Positions 35,053-46,439 of a stretch of DNA of 64,000 nt are shown one piece after another. This stretch comes from Ziziphus jujuba (Eukaryota; Streptophyta; Magnoliopsida; Rosales; Rhamnaceae). The DNA lies in assembly GCF_031755915.1 (NCBI RefSeq), contig NC_083388.1, positions 16,865,001 through 16,929,000 on the forward strand, in the 5' to 3' direction. The number at the start of each line of letters is the position of its first letter. Position 1 is the stretch's first letter. Position numbers and translations under genes: made by a program. The notes beneath the pieces are model-generated. The model worked only from the letters and a program-made list of their open reading frames with translations, did not search any database and had not been told where the DNA came from.

Positions 35053-35097
35053 TATATGTATATATATATATATGTGTGTGTGTGTGCGCGCGCGCGC
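34967..35097. repeat. Compound (TA)(GA)(TA)(GA)(TA)(TG)(CG) microsatellite
   Basis: Two TA-GA blocks are followed by a TA-TG-CG block; 35052-35097 is 46 bases of strict purine/pyrimidine alternation ending in about six CG steps. Frames across it (YIYIER.., SLSLSIYI) are artefacts. Confidence 0.92.
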
Positions 35098-38000
35098 TCA
35101 TGAGAGCGACTCCATCAGCAGGATTAATTTCTTCTGCGCCGTCCAATTAATTTCAATTTTCTTTCTTTTTATTTTTCTTTTTATGCATGAAAATGTACAA
35201 GTTTTCTTACAACATTTTTCCTTTTTTTTTTTTTTTTTCCCCCTCCTATTTGAGTAGTAGTATTTCTAAATAAGTTTTTGTTCGTGCTTAATTCAGAAAA
35301 TATATGAAATGAAAAAAAAAAAAAAATACGTTGAAAATATTTCTTCCCTTGCTTTGTCTGTATGATTTTCTTCTTTTTTCACAAACTTTACATCTTCAGA
35401 GCTTGATCTTGAAAATTGAAAGCTTTCAATCATGGTGCTTTCTTCAGATCTCTGATTTATAAATTTCAGAGATTCTTCTTATACCAAACCCAAGAGAAAA
35501 AAGACAGAGAAAACGACACATAAAAGATAAAGCAATGGAAAATACTAAACAATTGAGATTAGTGAAAATGTTAATTTTTTTTTCACCGCCTACTTAATAT
35601 TTTGAAAAATAATCAATTCATTCAAAAATTTTTTTTTTCAATATATGAAATCATATCCTTCTTAACTTTCAAAATTAGTATCCAATGTCAAAACTAAATT
35701 CTTAATTTGTCTGAGACGTTTCTGAGCTCCTATTTCTTGACCCTAGCTCCCATAGAAATCAATCAATATTAAATAATCGTCTTGTCAAAGTATATAAAAA
35801 AACCATTTTGAACCTAAAATAAAATAAATTAATAATAAATAAATCATATTTTTAACATGTTAATAGAATTGCGGATTCAGGGTTTCAATTTTGAAAACTA
35901 TATCCTATATATTAATAGGAATCCAGTACCTTTTTATTTTCATTTTGATAAAATATGGTTTTTTTTTTTTAACAAGGTAATTCTCTGGTTTTTGCAAAGC
36001 ACATTAATCAAGAGGTAGCTAGCTAGCATAGAACGCCAGTAGTACGCAAAATAATTAGACGGGAGGGCAGTTTACGTGTTGAATTCAGGTTGGTGATGTT
36101 GATGTGAAATGTGTGGTCGGTCCACAATTTGGAATTCAACAATTGTACAGAAACCTAGTAGAACACATGTAAGCAATTGTCGTTCAAATGCGTGGCAAAC
36201 AAAAGTTCCAGCAGTTTAAAGCACCAGAAAAAAAAAAAAAAAAAAGAGAAAAAGAAAAAGGAGGTCCAGCAGTGCTTCTTAATCAATTTCTTCTCTATTA
36301 AAATTTTTTTTAAATAGTGGGGCCAATGGCATTTGTTATGGTGATTTATTACCTAGTACCATACGTTTCATTTTTATCCATATGTTAATGTGCATAAATT
36401 AACATATCCTCCACACGTTTATATTAATTAAATAAAGATGCGGAGTTTGTGTTTGTTTCTTTCTCTGAAAGTTAATTATTTATGATTTCGCCTTCATTTT
36501 ATAATTTATTCTAGATCCATATGAATAGAATACATTATCATCGTTATTAATATTATTTATTAGGACTCTATGTTTTTGTTTGTTTTTCAAATCCGATTAT
36601 GCATCTTCAATCGATTGAATAATTTCAAATCATCTGTGAACAAAAAACACGGGATTGGACATGAGATAAATAAGTGTTGACACATATATTTCAATTGTAA
36701 AATGAAGGAAAATAACATACACAAGTACAAAACGGATCAAGCATCTAAGCTTGTTAATATTGATGTTTTGATTTTTTGCTTTTCATTTTCATTTAAAAAA
36801 TTAAGCATATGAATAATAAATGACTATATTATTATAGCCATTTATGATGGAAGAAAAAAAAAAAAAAATAAGATAAGCCTTTCAACTTAGTGTCCCTCTG
36901 TTCGTTTGTTTGTTTTTTTTTTTCCTATTTTTTTTAAATTTTTTTTGGGATAGTTTCTAGCTATAAGCTTAGAGTTAGATGAAAAACTTTCTATAAACTT
37001 ATAACTAGATGAAAAAACTAACTATTGTCTAAAGCACAAAAATTATACACAATTAATTAAAGAAAAAGAAAAACCTTTAAGAAAAAATTGAAAACATAAA
37101 ATTAAAAAATAAACCTCATCAGTCGAGCACTTAATTAATCGTGTCATTAAATTATGTTCTTTATATTAAAAAGTAATAACTATATATGTATATATGGTAA
37201 AATTTCTGTACTGATATTATGATATGAGATTTATTAACTTTTGTCCATCGTTTGATTTTATGAGCAATATTTTTCTGTAATAGATTTTGTGACCAATAAA
37301 AATATGCAAATAATAACCTTATATTTATCGCCAAATTATTTTAGAATTGCAATAAATATATGATACTGACGCCATTAAATGAAAGAAAGATATATGATGA
37401 TGACATGACATTCCACATCAGTTGCGAACGAATATTAGAAAATAAATTGAAGGGTACAATTAATTAAAGCTAATCATTTTTCTTTTCTTTTTTATTTATT
37501 TTATTTTTCTAAATTAGAAATTCACGACATATGTTATATATACATAAATAATTACAAAAAACAGTTAAAATCAGTTACTGATATAATATTAGAATTTCAT
37601 TTTTTATCTTTGGAATATATTAAAATTAAAATTTTAAAATTATATTTATTTATTATTGTATTTTGGTAAAATTTATTTTATCTGAATAAGATTTTTATAT
37701 GTTATTAAATTTAAATTTGATCAATTTTAATTTTAATTGATTGAATGACTAATAAAGAAGATTTGATATTAACATTACCATATTATCATAATATGAGCTG
37801 ACTATACATCACTCTAAACTTCATTCACCAAAAAAAATAAAAAACATGTAATGTTGGAAGGATTCGAAGATAAAAGTGAAATAACATTTATGAAATGAGC
37901 TAAGTATGGTATTACGAACAATAATAATATTTTTAGACTACATTATAACATAGTTCACATGGCTCTCTGTTTAACTAAGATATTTCTTACCCCAAAAACA

Positions 38001-39159
38001 AAAAAAAAAAAAGGGCGGTGGGGATAAGATATATAGTTTCCCGAATCAACGGCAGTAATTTATGATTAGATCGTCGTGTTGTACATCATTAATCTTTATC
38101 CAGTTTGGATTCCCACTTTCTTTGAATGTTTTAAAAACAGCCTTGGTTGAAGGTAAGAATAATGTTGACCAAAAAAAAAAAAAAAAAAAACAAAAAAACA
38201 AAAAGTAAGAATAACAATAAATTTTTAAAAAAATAATTGAGATACCTGGCCCAATTAAAGTTAAACCTTTAAGATTTTAAACATGATGTTTCAAATTAAT
38301 GAACTTGTCACCGTCCCACATCTTCAAGGTGATGAGATAGTCCCAACATCAGATATTAATTAATTTAAAGCTTGACATTTGTTGCTTCCAACCCTCTTTA
38401 TTTCGCCATTTTTTTATAGCTCACATTGAAAGATGAAAAGGACATTGTGTTTAATTATAATTTAATTACCTTCATATTTGGCTTTCATTGGAGTTGGATA
38501 TATATATATATATATATAAAGTATATTAATCATATTTCTAATCGAAACAAGACAACAGACTAGGGATAATAATATAAGAAATTTATATATATATATATAT
38601 ATATATAAATATAAAAGAGTTTTAACTAAGCTAGTTGGTTCTGACATACTATATTTCTATTGCAGGCCTCCCAATCTTTGCAGATGCATAACTTTTTTGG
38701 TTTTCTTAAATTCATTTACTTTTGAATGTGCAGACAATCTTAGATTTTGGAATGATGGATGTCACGCATCCTGGAAAAGTAAATGAATAAATAAATAAAT
38801 AGACATAGCTATACAGCTATATAGGTGGCCGGGCTTGGGCTAAGGCCGCCCCATTATGAGCCCAATCTACAAATTATGGTCCTAGTGAATTCTAAATACA
38901 CAAAACGACTGTATACACCAACTTCCTTGTGTATTCCATACTCCACGTAAATCTTCAGTTTTTTGTTGGTGTGTTTTCAGAAATGCCCCTCTTTCTCACT
39001 CATAATGTTGGCACTCTACTGAACCTTTCCACTCTCTGGCTTAGCACATTAAAAGTTATAGAAGTAGCAATAGGGTGAGAACGGGTGAGAACCATATTTC
39101 TGGCATATCAAATATATATATATATATAACTATATGCAAATAAAATTTTTCACATGAAG
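35098..39159. other. AT-rich spacer, no gene seen
   Basis: Mostly single-copy AT-rich DNA with poly(A)/(T) runs and TA tracts at 38499-38518 and 38584-38606. 36050-36230 and 38800-38990 are less AT-rich; the latter has GGGCTTGGGCTAAGG and GAGCCCAATC, motifs common near plant promoters, but no gene follows. Confidence 0.5.
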
Positions 39160-39239
39160 ATTAACATGACGTTTTCATTTTTCAAGTTTTGAATTGCATA
39201 TTAACATGACGTTTTCATTTTTCAAGTTTTGAATTGCAT
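39160..39239. repeat. 40-bp perfect tandem duplication
   Basis: ATTAACATGACGTTTTCATT followed by TTTCAAGTTTTGAATTGCAT occurs twice in direct succession without visible differences. Confidence 0.93.
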
Positions 39240-40519
39240 CAAGGTTTGAAATTTAAAATTATATTTATTAATCACCGAGTTCCGATAATGTTCACTTTTT
39301 TTAAATAGTATTTTAGTATGTCATTATATCCATATTCGGTATTTTTTTTAAATTTTAAATCATAGCTCATAATATGATCTAATGATCATCAAAGATGTAT
39401 TTTAATTTAATAAAGTAAGATAAACCTTATTTGAAACTGACTGTATACGTATATTATATTTATAGTTATGTTAAAAGTTCTTACTTGCAAGATCAAAATC
39501 TAACTTTACATATTTGTTCAACAATTGTTTGTTCATTTGGACAAGTTAATTATTTTATTACAAGAAATATAAAAAAATATTATAGTCCTACAACAAAAAA
39601 ATTAACATATAATATAGAAGGATTTCTCCTAGGAATTATGATTTATGCCCTTCTCATGGGCCAAATAAAGACATATGCCTTCTCAATTGTAAATTTTTTA
39701 TTTTACTCTTCTCAACTCCTCATTGCATATTCATTTCCTTTAAGCCCTTGGATATTTAATGAAATTTGAAAATAACCTTATCTGCAAACTTGTATAGCCA
39801 CCCACCTTTATCTATTGTCATACACCCATTTAAAACCTTGTTTTACCTAGATTACCGTTTTGGTTGGTTTTTTGCTCTAGAAAACACCAGCATTTTAAAG
39901 AAAATAGCCTAAGGATCGTTTCAACCTCCATTACCATGGTGTGATAACAAGAGAATCAAATTGAACATTTAGGATAGGTAATTAAACGTAATTTCACACT
40001 CAATCCTCTCTTAATAATGCAAGTAATCTGATTACTATCGTGTTTGATGCACATTGCTAAACATTCAATACAATTTATATAGGGGATATATAGAACAGCC
40101 AACAGCAACCTAGTCACTACTATGAATCAAGATCTTAACTTTTACAGTTCAGGCATAATAAAAATATAGCATACTCCGAGCCAGCTTATTCTTTTATTTT
40201 GTGCTGCTATCTACTATAATATGAAAGTTTTTATTTTTGTGAGTATATTGTAAAAAGTTTTATTTAAGAAGTAAACACATAATGGCCCATCTCACCATCT
40301 TGGGAATGCCTACTTTAATTCAGGATTTTAAATATATATATTTTTTACACTTGACTTTAAATCGAGAACATGTTGTTTATTCTGATATTGTTTTGAATAA
40401 GTGAATGTTTCCAATTATATTAAAATGGATCGAGTTTTGATACAAATTAACTATCATGGAAAATGGACAATGCCATCTATGTACATGAAGGTGCAAAGAT
40501 GAAAACAATGTGGGTAAAA
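39240..40519. other. Spacer, one unassigned frame
   Basis: An open frame at 39431-39769 (112 codons) resembles no protein I know and has an AT-driven composition (many I, Y, K, S). I see nothing else in this stretch. Confidence 0.4.
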
Positions 40520-40724
40520 AGAGGTTGGTGATGAGAATCCACCCGTGTCCGCACAACCGATAACCTGTTAGGGTGCTGACCCGATACGGATGAAAACTGG
40601 GCTGATCACTAGAGCTCAAGCCAAGAGATTTAAGGATAACCTGGCTGATTTTATCCATGGAGTAATTAATTCTCAAAAGGGCTTGTCAATACTCGAAGAT
40701 ACAAAGTCTGTTTTAAGCATTTAA
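40520..40724 (+). pseudogene. gypsy pol C-terminal tail
   Basis: The frame reads GLITRAQAKRFKDNLADFI then GVINSQKGLSILEDTK and a stop at 40718-40720. GPITRAQAKRF-type tails close pol in several plant gypsy families. A stop before ADPIRMKTG marks it as broken. The same tail appears on the minus strand at 55717-55523, with a close variant at 44133-44220. Confidence 0.7.
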
Positions 40725-41661
40725 GTAGTGAAAGCCGTTACGGACCAGGGTAGCTGTTTTAGTGCAAATATGGACTCTGAGCAGCAACAAATGGATCCAA
40801 CACTTCTTGGATTCAATGGATATCACCAGGAGGCCATGGAATCATGTCAAGGAAGAATCAAAAGCATCTAAAACCAGCTTGTACGGACAACATCTCAATT
40901 TGGTCGAAAATGTGCTATTTAGCCGCTGGCTTTGACTTTTCTTCTTGTTCAAGCAAGTTTGACTTATTCCAATTAAGGGACAACATATGGAAATCATTGT
41001 TCATATTTGGCATCCTAAAAGGCATTGGAAGCTGATTTGGAGCTCAAACAAGCTAGAAATTGGTCAAAGATACTTTAGTAGTCAAACTAGTCAACTAGTT
41101 TCCTAATTTGATTTTGACTTTTTGTTTTAGGAAATTAGTCTTATATTTGGTTTTTATTTATTTATTTTATAGAAAAATCAACTTAGGAAAGTCATTATTT
41201 TATTATTTTCATTGTAACTTAATTAATTCCTAATTCAAAATAAAGGAATTAATTAATCCAAATTAGTTTAGAAAAGTAGGTGAATTTTGGCCAACATGTT
41301 TCCTTTTCTCTTTGGTGGCTGGTTTTAACTTAAATTTTTAGGGTTTATTGTTTTATGTCTCTAGCCTATTTAAGAGCTTAATTTTGAGGAATAACACACT
41401 TTGAATACTATTCAAAAAATTATTTGTGAGATAGAATTCTCTTTATTCTCTTTGAACACCTAAAACACCATTAGTGAGTGGGTGTTTTAGTTTTGAATTA
41501 TTAATAGGATATCCATAACCTATTGTGGTGTCTTCCTTATACCAAGGTTTCTAATCACAGGTTGGTTAGGGGTTAAGGTTTTTCCATAAAAACTTGAACT
41601 TCATTGAGATCCGGACTAATATAATACAGGTTTAGGCGCGAGTCAACCTAAGTTCGTATCA
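40520..41661 (+). mobile_element. Ty3/gypsy 3' end: pol tail plus 3' LTR
   Basis: It reads on from a pol C-terminal tail into an LTR that ends ..AAGTTCGTATCA at 41661. The LTR part (from about 40770) matches, in reverse, the LTRs of the composite element at 54716-55540 and 63638-64000: shared phrases include GAGATAGAATTCTCTT, CTAATCACAGGTTGGTTAGG and GCGCGAGTCAACCTAAG. The left part of the element is missing from about 40520. The family overlaps pol and LTR closely, since the pol stop lies just before the LTR-like sequence. Confidence 0.7.
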
Positions 41662-41799
41662 GTTGGACTATATCTGAATTGAAGGATACTATATATATAT
41701 CATGAGATTTTCGGACACGGATCAACTGAGTTTAAAGTTTCTTTTCCTTTTTTTTTCCTTGCACCAAATGTTCTAAGTTGCTTGCAGTATCCATGCACT

Positions 41800-44020
41800 A
41801 CTAATATGGATGTAGCAACCTTTATTGAGAAGCAGTCAACAGCCTTACTCATATATTGGTTTCCATTATTTGTTGATGTGGCTCCTAATGAAACAATTTG
41901 TAGCTCTCCATAATGGCTCCCTTACAATCAAAGGCGACATGCAAGAACTATACATGCAACTAGATTTTCTTCTAATAATAGCAGCAACCAACTTTTGTTC
42001 TCTAATTTGTCGCCATGACTTATATGTGGAAGTCCAAACCTGTCACCAACAATTTAAGGATCTACAACCTCAATGTCAGCTCCAAACCTGCAATTACTAG
42101 TACTGATAGTATAAGAAATGCAAATGTTGGAAACATAAGTGCAAAAAATGTAAGGTCCAAAAACAGAAACACCAAATAATCAACTTAATGATGATATGGT
42201 GAACATAGAAAATGAACATTTATATGATGAGGTCATTGGACGATGGGCTTTCGATGATATAGGTGGTAGCCTTGACAATGATGATCTAAATTGTGATGAA
42301 TTACATCCTATTGACTTCCCATTTGATGATGATATTCCACATGACAATCCAAGTTCTAATAGCCTACACGACTTTAGTCTAGAAGCTATTAATGTCGGGG
42401 GTGACTCATGTTGATGGTTATATTATCTCAATGGTCCAAACTAAATGTGATATTATTTGTCCTTTTGTGATTAATATTCTTCCTTTCCTTGCTCTTGAAA
42501 TTGGTGAAAATAAGGCAAATTAAAAAATTAAGTGTGGCAAATGTTTGAAACTAAAAAGGAGATAAAGCTTTAAGCTGAGCTTCATGCTTTGCGGAAGAAT
42601 TTTGAGTTTAAAGATAAGAAATCCAATAAACAGTGATTCATGATTTATTGCGTGGATGACAAATGCACGTGGAAATTCCTAACAACAAGAAAATTTGAAT
42701 CACCTAATTAGACGATCACAACATATGTCCCCATGCACAAAAGTAGTGTCAACATTCTTAATCATGATCATGGATAAGCTAATAATACAGTAATCCAAAA
42801 GTTAATCAAATCAATGTTTACTGGTGTTGGACATATTTATGGACAATGAGATATTAATGAAGATGTACACAAAGAGGTCAGGGCCAATTTGAGCTATTAG
42901 AAAGCTTGGAGAACTAATAAGTATGCAACTATAAGTGTACTGGGGACGCTAGAAGATTCTTATGCGAAGTTCCAATTTAGTCTGCTATATTGGAATGTAT
43001 CAATCCTGGCTTAGTTACTCACATTGAGATGGGCTTAGTCACTCACATTGAAATGGACTAGGAAAATAGATTTTCGTACTACTTCATAGTCATTTGAACT
43101 TGCATTCAAAGGTTTAAACTTATATGTCCTTTGATGGATGTCGAGGGGACATTTTGAAAGAACAAATATGGTGATGTATTGTACATTGCATCATGTTGGG
43201 ATGAGCATAAAGAGATCTATCTATTAGCGTTCAGGGGAGCCGAGTGGGAATGATGCATCATATATATATATATATATATTTTCCGATTAAAGGAGGTTTA
43301 CAGAACACTTTGATAAGTATATAAAGCATACGAGCATGCTGCACATCTCTGCTACACAGTATATAATGGACAATATATAGAGCATATATTGCCATAGTAT
43401 ATATTGCTCATACCGTGAGTTCATGCCATAGTATATATAGAGCATATATTGCCATAGTATATATTGCCATAGTATATATAGAGTATATGTGCATGCTGCA
43501 CAACTCTGTTACACATATATAATGGAAGCAAATCCAACTAAGTGGGCGTACACACATTTTACTAGTAATAGATATGGTATCATGACCACTAATATTGTGG
43601 AATGAATAAATAACATTCTCCGTAATGCCAAATTTCAGGTAATTATTCCATTTCTTAGTTTCATTATAGATGTTTTACAAAAGTGATTTTATGATAGCAA
43701 AACTTTGCAGCTGGAATGACCAACAATTCGATTATGCCCATGGTTGGACAACATCTTGGAGCAATGTAGTAAGGAAAGCATATGTTTATACGTTTTTCTT
43801 GCTAACATGTATGAGTATGAGGCACCAAGGGGTGGGGGTAATCTAATTGGTAAAGTGAATATTCAAACGAAAATATGCTCATACCGTGAGTTTGCCTTTG
43901 ATAGGTATCCTTGTGTACACACTTTTGCTCTATATAAGCAGTGCAACTTTTCTATTTATAGGATGTAGAATCCTTGTTATTTTATCAATGTATTATGTGA
44001 TGCTTACTTGTAAACCATTT
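41800..44020 (+). pseudogene. MULE (MuDR-like) transposase relic
   Basis: Transposase sections occur in the right order with frameshifts and stops: an acidic N-terminal part (42196-42414), the N-terminal zinc-finger region NFEFKDKKSNKQ..YCVDDKCTWKF (42597-42700), the segment NILNHDHG..SMFTGVGHIYG..DSYAKF (42745-42980), the catalytic core MDVEGTF..NKYGDVLYIASCWDEH..IYLLAFRGAEWE (43134-43254), the C-terminal NPTKWAYTHF..GIMTTNIVE (43535-43600), and a SWIM finger CSYREF..YPCVH (43876-43920) followed by an IYPLG end near 44030. The first catalytic Asp (VDGTF in the family) is Glu, and the SWIM CxC is CxY. No terminal inverted repeats were identified. Confidence 0.78.
43330..43530 (+). repeat. Local repeats inside the MULE relic
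   Basis: A pair GCATGCTGCACA(T/A)CTCTG flanks several copies of GCCATAGTATATAT(A/T)G. TGCTCATACCGTGAGTT at 43407 reappears at 43877 in the SWIM coding part, so a piece of the gene was copied here. The insert replaces transposase sequence after the catalytic core. Confidence 0.65.
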
Positions 44021-44089
44021 ACCCATTAGGAGATCCAACACAATGGCACCCTTTGACATTGTTCTTGCTAGAGTTGTACTAATGAGGGT

Positions 44090-45040
44090 CATCATGGGAG
44101 CACTCAAAGATGGAGTCCTAAACCATTGGAGTTGCCAATTGGACCAATTACTAGAGCTCGTACAAAGAGGTTTAAAGTAGCATTGAATGATATTATCCGA
44201 GAGGTGCTTATTAATCAAGAATGCAAGAGCTTTGTTAAGGAAGAATCAAAATTGGCAACAATACTGAGCATTAAAGGTTGTTGATATAAAGGCATGAAGG
44301 AGGACAATGTTAACGGCAATTTGGTCATTTCTTAAAAGCATGATGATGTGGCACTTTGATGAAATGGCATCCCTGGACACGTCGCATGACATGTGACATT
44401 TAAGTGGCTGTCCAACATGGCTTGGAAATAAAGAAATCAACTTGTTTTCTTTTTAAGCCAATTATGTGTCTTACTTGATCACCAAGTTACTTATTCTCCA
44501 AGTTTTACAATTTTAGAAAACCTTTAATTTTTATTATCTTTTAATTATTTTTAATTGGACAATTAACTAGTTCCCTAATATTAAGCTATCACGTAATTAG
44601 TAACTTTCCTAAAATATATAGGAGTTGATTAGTCAAAATTAAATTAGAAAATAAGTTAGAATTTAAGGTTTTGAATTTAGGAAAGTATTTTGGATGAATT
44701 TCTTATTATTTCTACATGTATTTTTGCCTATAAGAAGGCTTCAATTTTATTAATATAATAACTTTTGATCTTTAGTAAAATTTAATACTTGTGAGAGTTA
44801 AACTTGATTCTCTAATAACTATCCTTTGAACTTTTCTAACTTAGAGAATGAAAGTTTAAACCTTGACTTATCAATAGGGTATTTCTACAACTCGTTTGTG
44901 GCATTATTCATTCCACAGAACCTAAATCAATTAGATGATCAAGTATTAGTTTATACGAATCTAGGTTGGATTGCTTAGGCTAATATCATGTACTCTCACC
45001 CAGATGCACGAGAATGGTTGGAAGACCTAGGGTCAATCGA
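44090..45040 (+). mobile_element. Second gypsy 3' end: pol tail plus LTR
   Basis: From about 44090 the frame reads STQRWSPKPLELPIGPITRA then RTKRFKVALNDIIREVLI, the same kind of pol tail as at 40.6 kb but a distinct subfamily. The following 800 bp has the LTR make-up of that group (AATAAGTTAG..TAGGAAAGT.., GAGAGTTAAACTTGATTCTC) but I cannot place its ends. The upstream border is the MULE relic. Confidence 0.55.
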
Positions 45041-45239
45041 ATTCCTTCTCGAGCCAAAGATCACATTTTGAGTAAGTGTGGGCGATGTCACCACACCGAT
45101 CATAATAGGGAAACTTATACATTTGTTTTTCCACTTCATAGCACCATGTATCGGCTATGCGGTTCTTATGCTTTAAGTGGTAGCAGTAGATGAGTTATTT
45201 GATTACTTAATTGGATTAATTTGAATGATTTTTGCATTT

Positions 45240-46060
45240 GCAATTGTATTGAATACTGAATTTGAGTCCTTATATAAGTTCGTATTAGATTGCAAACATT
45301 TTACTCATGACATGGAGTCATATTGGATTGTCTCAATAATTTTATTCAGGAGTCACGATATATGTTTGAGGCTTTTCTTGAATTGCAAATCTTGTATTTA
45401 TACTTGAGAAACGATTGTACTGAGAGTGATTTTGATGTTTTGTTTAATAATCTCGAATACAAAAATAGAGAGCCCAATTTAGAATGGACGAGGATCGTAT
45501 TGACCATGTGTTTGAATGTGTTTATTGAATCTGAAATGCAAAAGTTGGAAGTCTCGATGAATACTAGAGGATGCCTCAAAGCCAGAATGAATTTGACATT
45601 TTATTACATTTTGTCATCTTAAAGACTGAAGTTGGGAGTCTCTATATATGTATAGTGGTATCAAATACTTAATTTAAGTCCCCATATAAGTTCGTATTGG
45701 ATTGCAAATGTTGCATTGTTTGACTATCTTGATAAGTTTAGTTGGAAGTCTCAATATATGTTTGAGGCTTTTTCTTAGATTGTAAATGTTGTAATTATAC
45801 TCGAGAAATGATAATCCTGATAGTGATTTTGATGTTGCGTTTAATAATCTCAAATACCATAGTAGGAAGTCTTGATTTACAATAGTCAAATATTGTATCA
45901 AACATGCATTTGAATGTGTATTGAATCTCAAATATGAAAGTTGGGAGTCTCGATGAATACTTAAGGATGCCTTAATGTCATAATTCATTTGACGATTTTA
46001 TTGCTTTATGTCATCTAGAAAAGTAAAGTTAGGAATCTCTATATTATATACAGTCATGTT
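45240..46060 (+). repeat. Diverged ~420-bp tandem duplication
   Basis: Copies at about 45240-45650 and 45660-46060 share, in order, TATAAGTTCGTATT(A/G)GATTGC, ATATATGTTTGAGGCTTTT, GAGTGATTTTGATGTT, TTTAATAATCTC, TTTGAATGTG..ATTGAATCT and GTCTCGATGAATACT. Frames through it resemble no protein. Smaller echoes (AAGTTGGGAG..AGGATGC) appear reversed at 50.9-51.3 kb, on the other side of the Ulp1-like gene. Confidence 0.72.
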
Positions 46061-46439
46061 AGAATGCGAAGGTTTTTTTTTTTTTTTATTTTATAAATAT
46101 GAAAGTCACGAAGCTAACTTGAAAATATATGTAGGCAGTCCTGAGATATTGTTGCACCCTTATATGAAATGAAATCATTTTCATATTTGCAAGGTCAAGA
46201 CAGTATGCTTATTCAATTAGAGCGTATATCCACCTTCTTTTCTGAACACATTTAAATAATTATATCATGTATGTACAATGACTTAATGACTTAATGACAT
46301 TTAACATTCTTTAAGTAGTACCAAAGGAGGGGTTGCCCCATTGAAAATGACATATCAAAAATGTCTAATGCATACTTCCTCCCCATCCTTATGATGTTTT
46401 TTTAGTTGAATCTTTAGTACCAATCTAGTTGACACATTC

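Noticed and set aside
39431..39769. 112-codon open frame
   Set aside because: No similarity recognised, AT-driven composition, no neighbouring exon or promoter signals. Not firmly excluded as a host exon.
42196..42414. Acidic 72-codon frame as an independent gene
   Set aside because: It is in line with, and just upstream of, MULE transposase motifs, so I count it as the N-terminal part of that relic.
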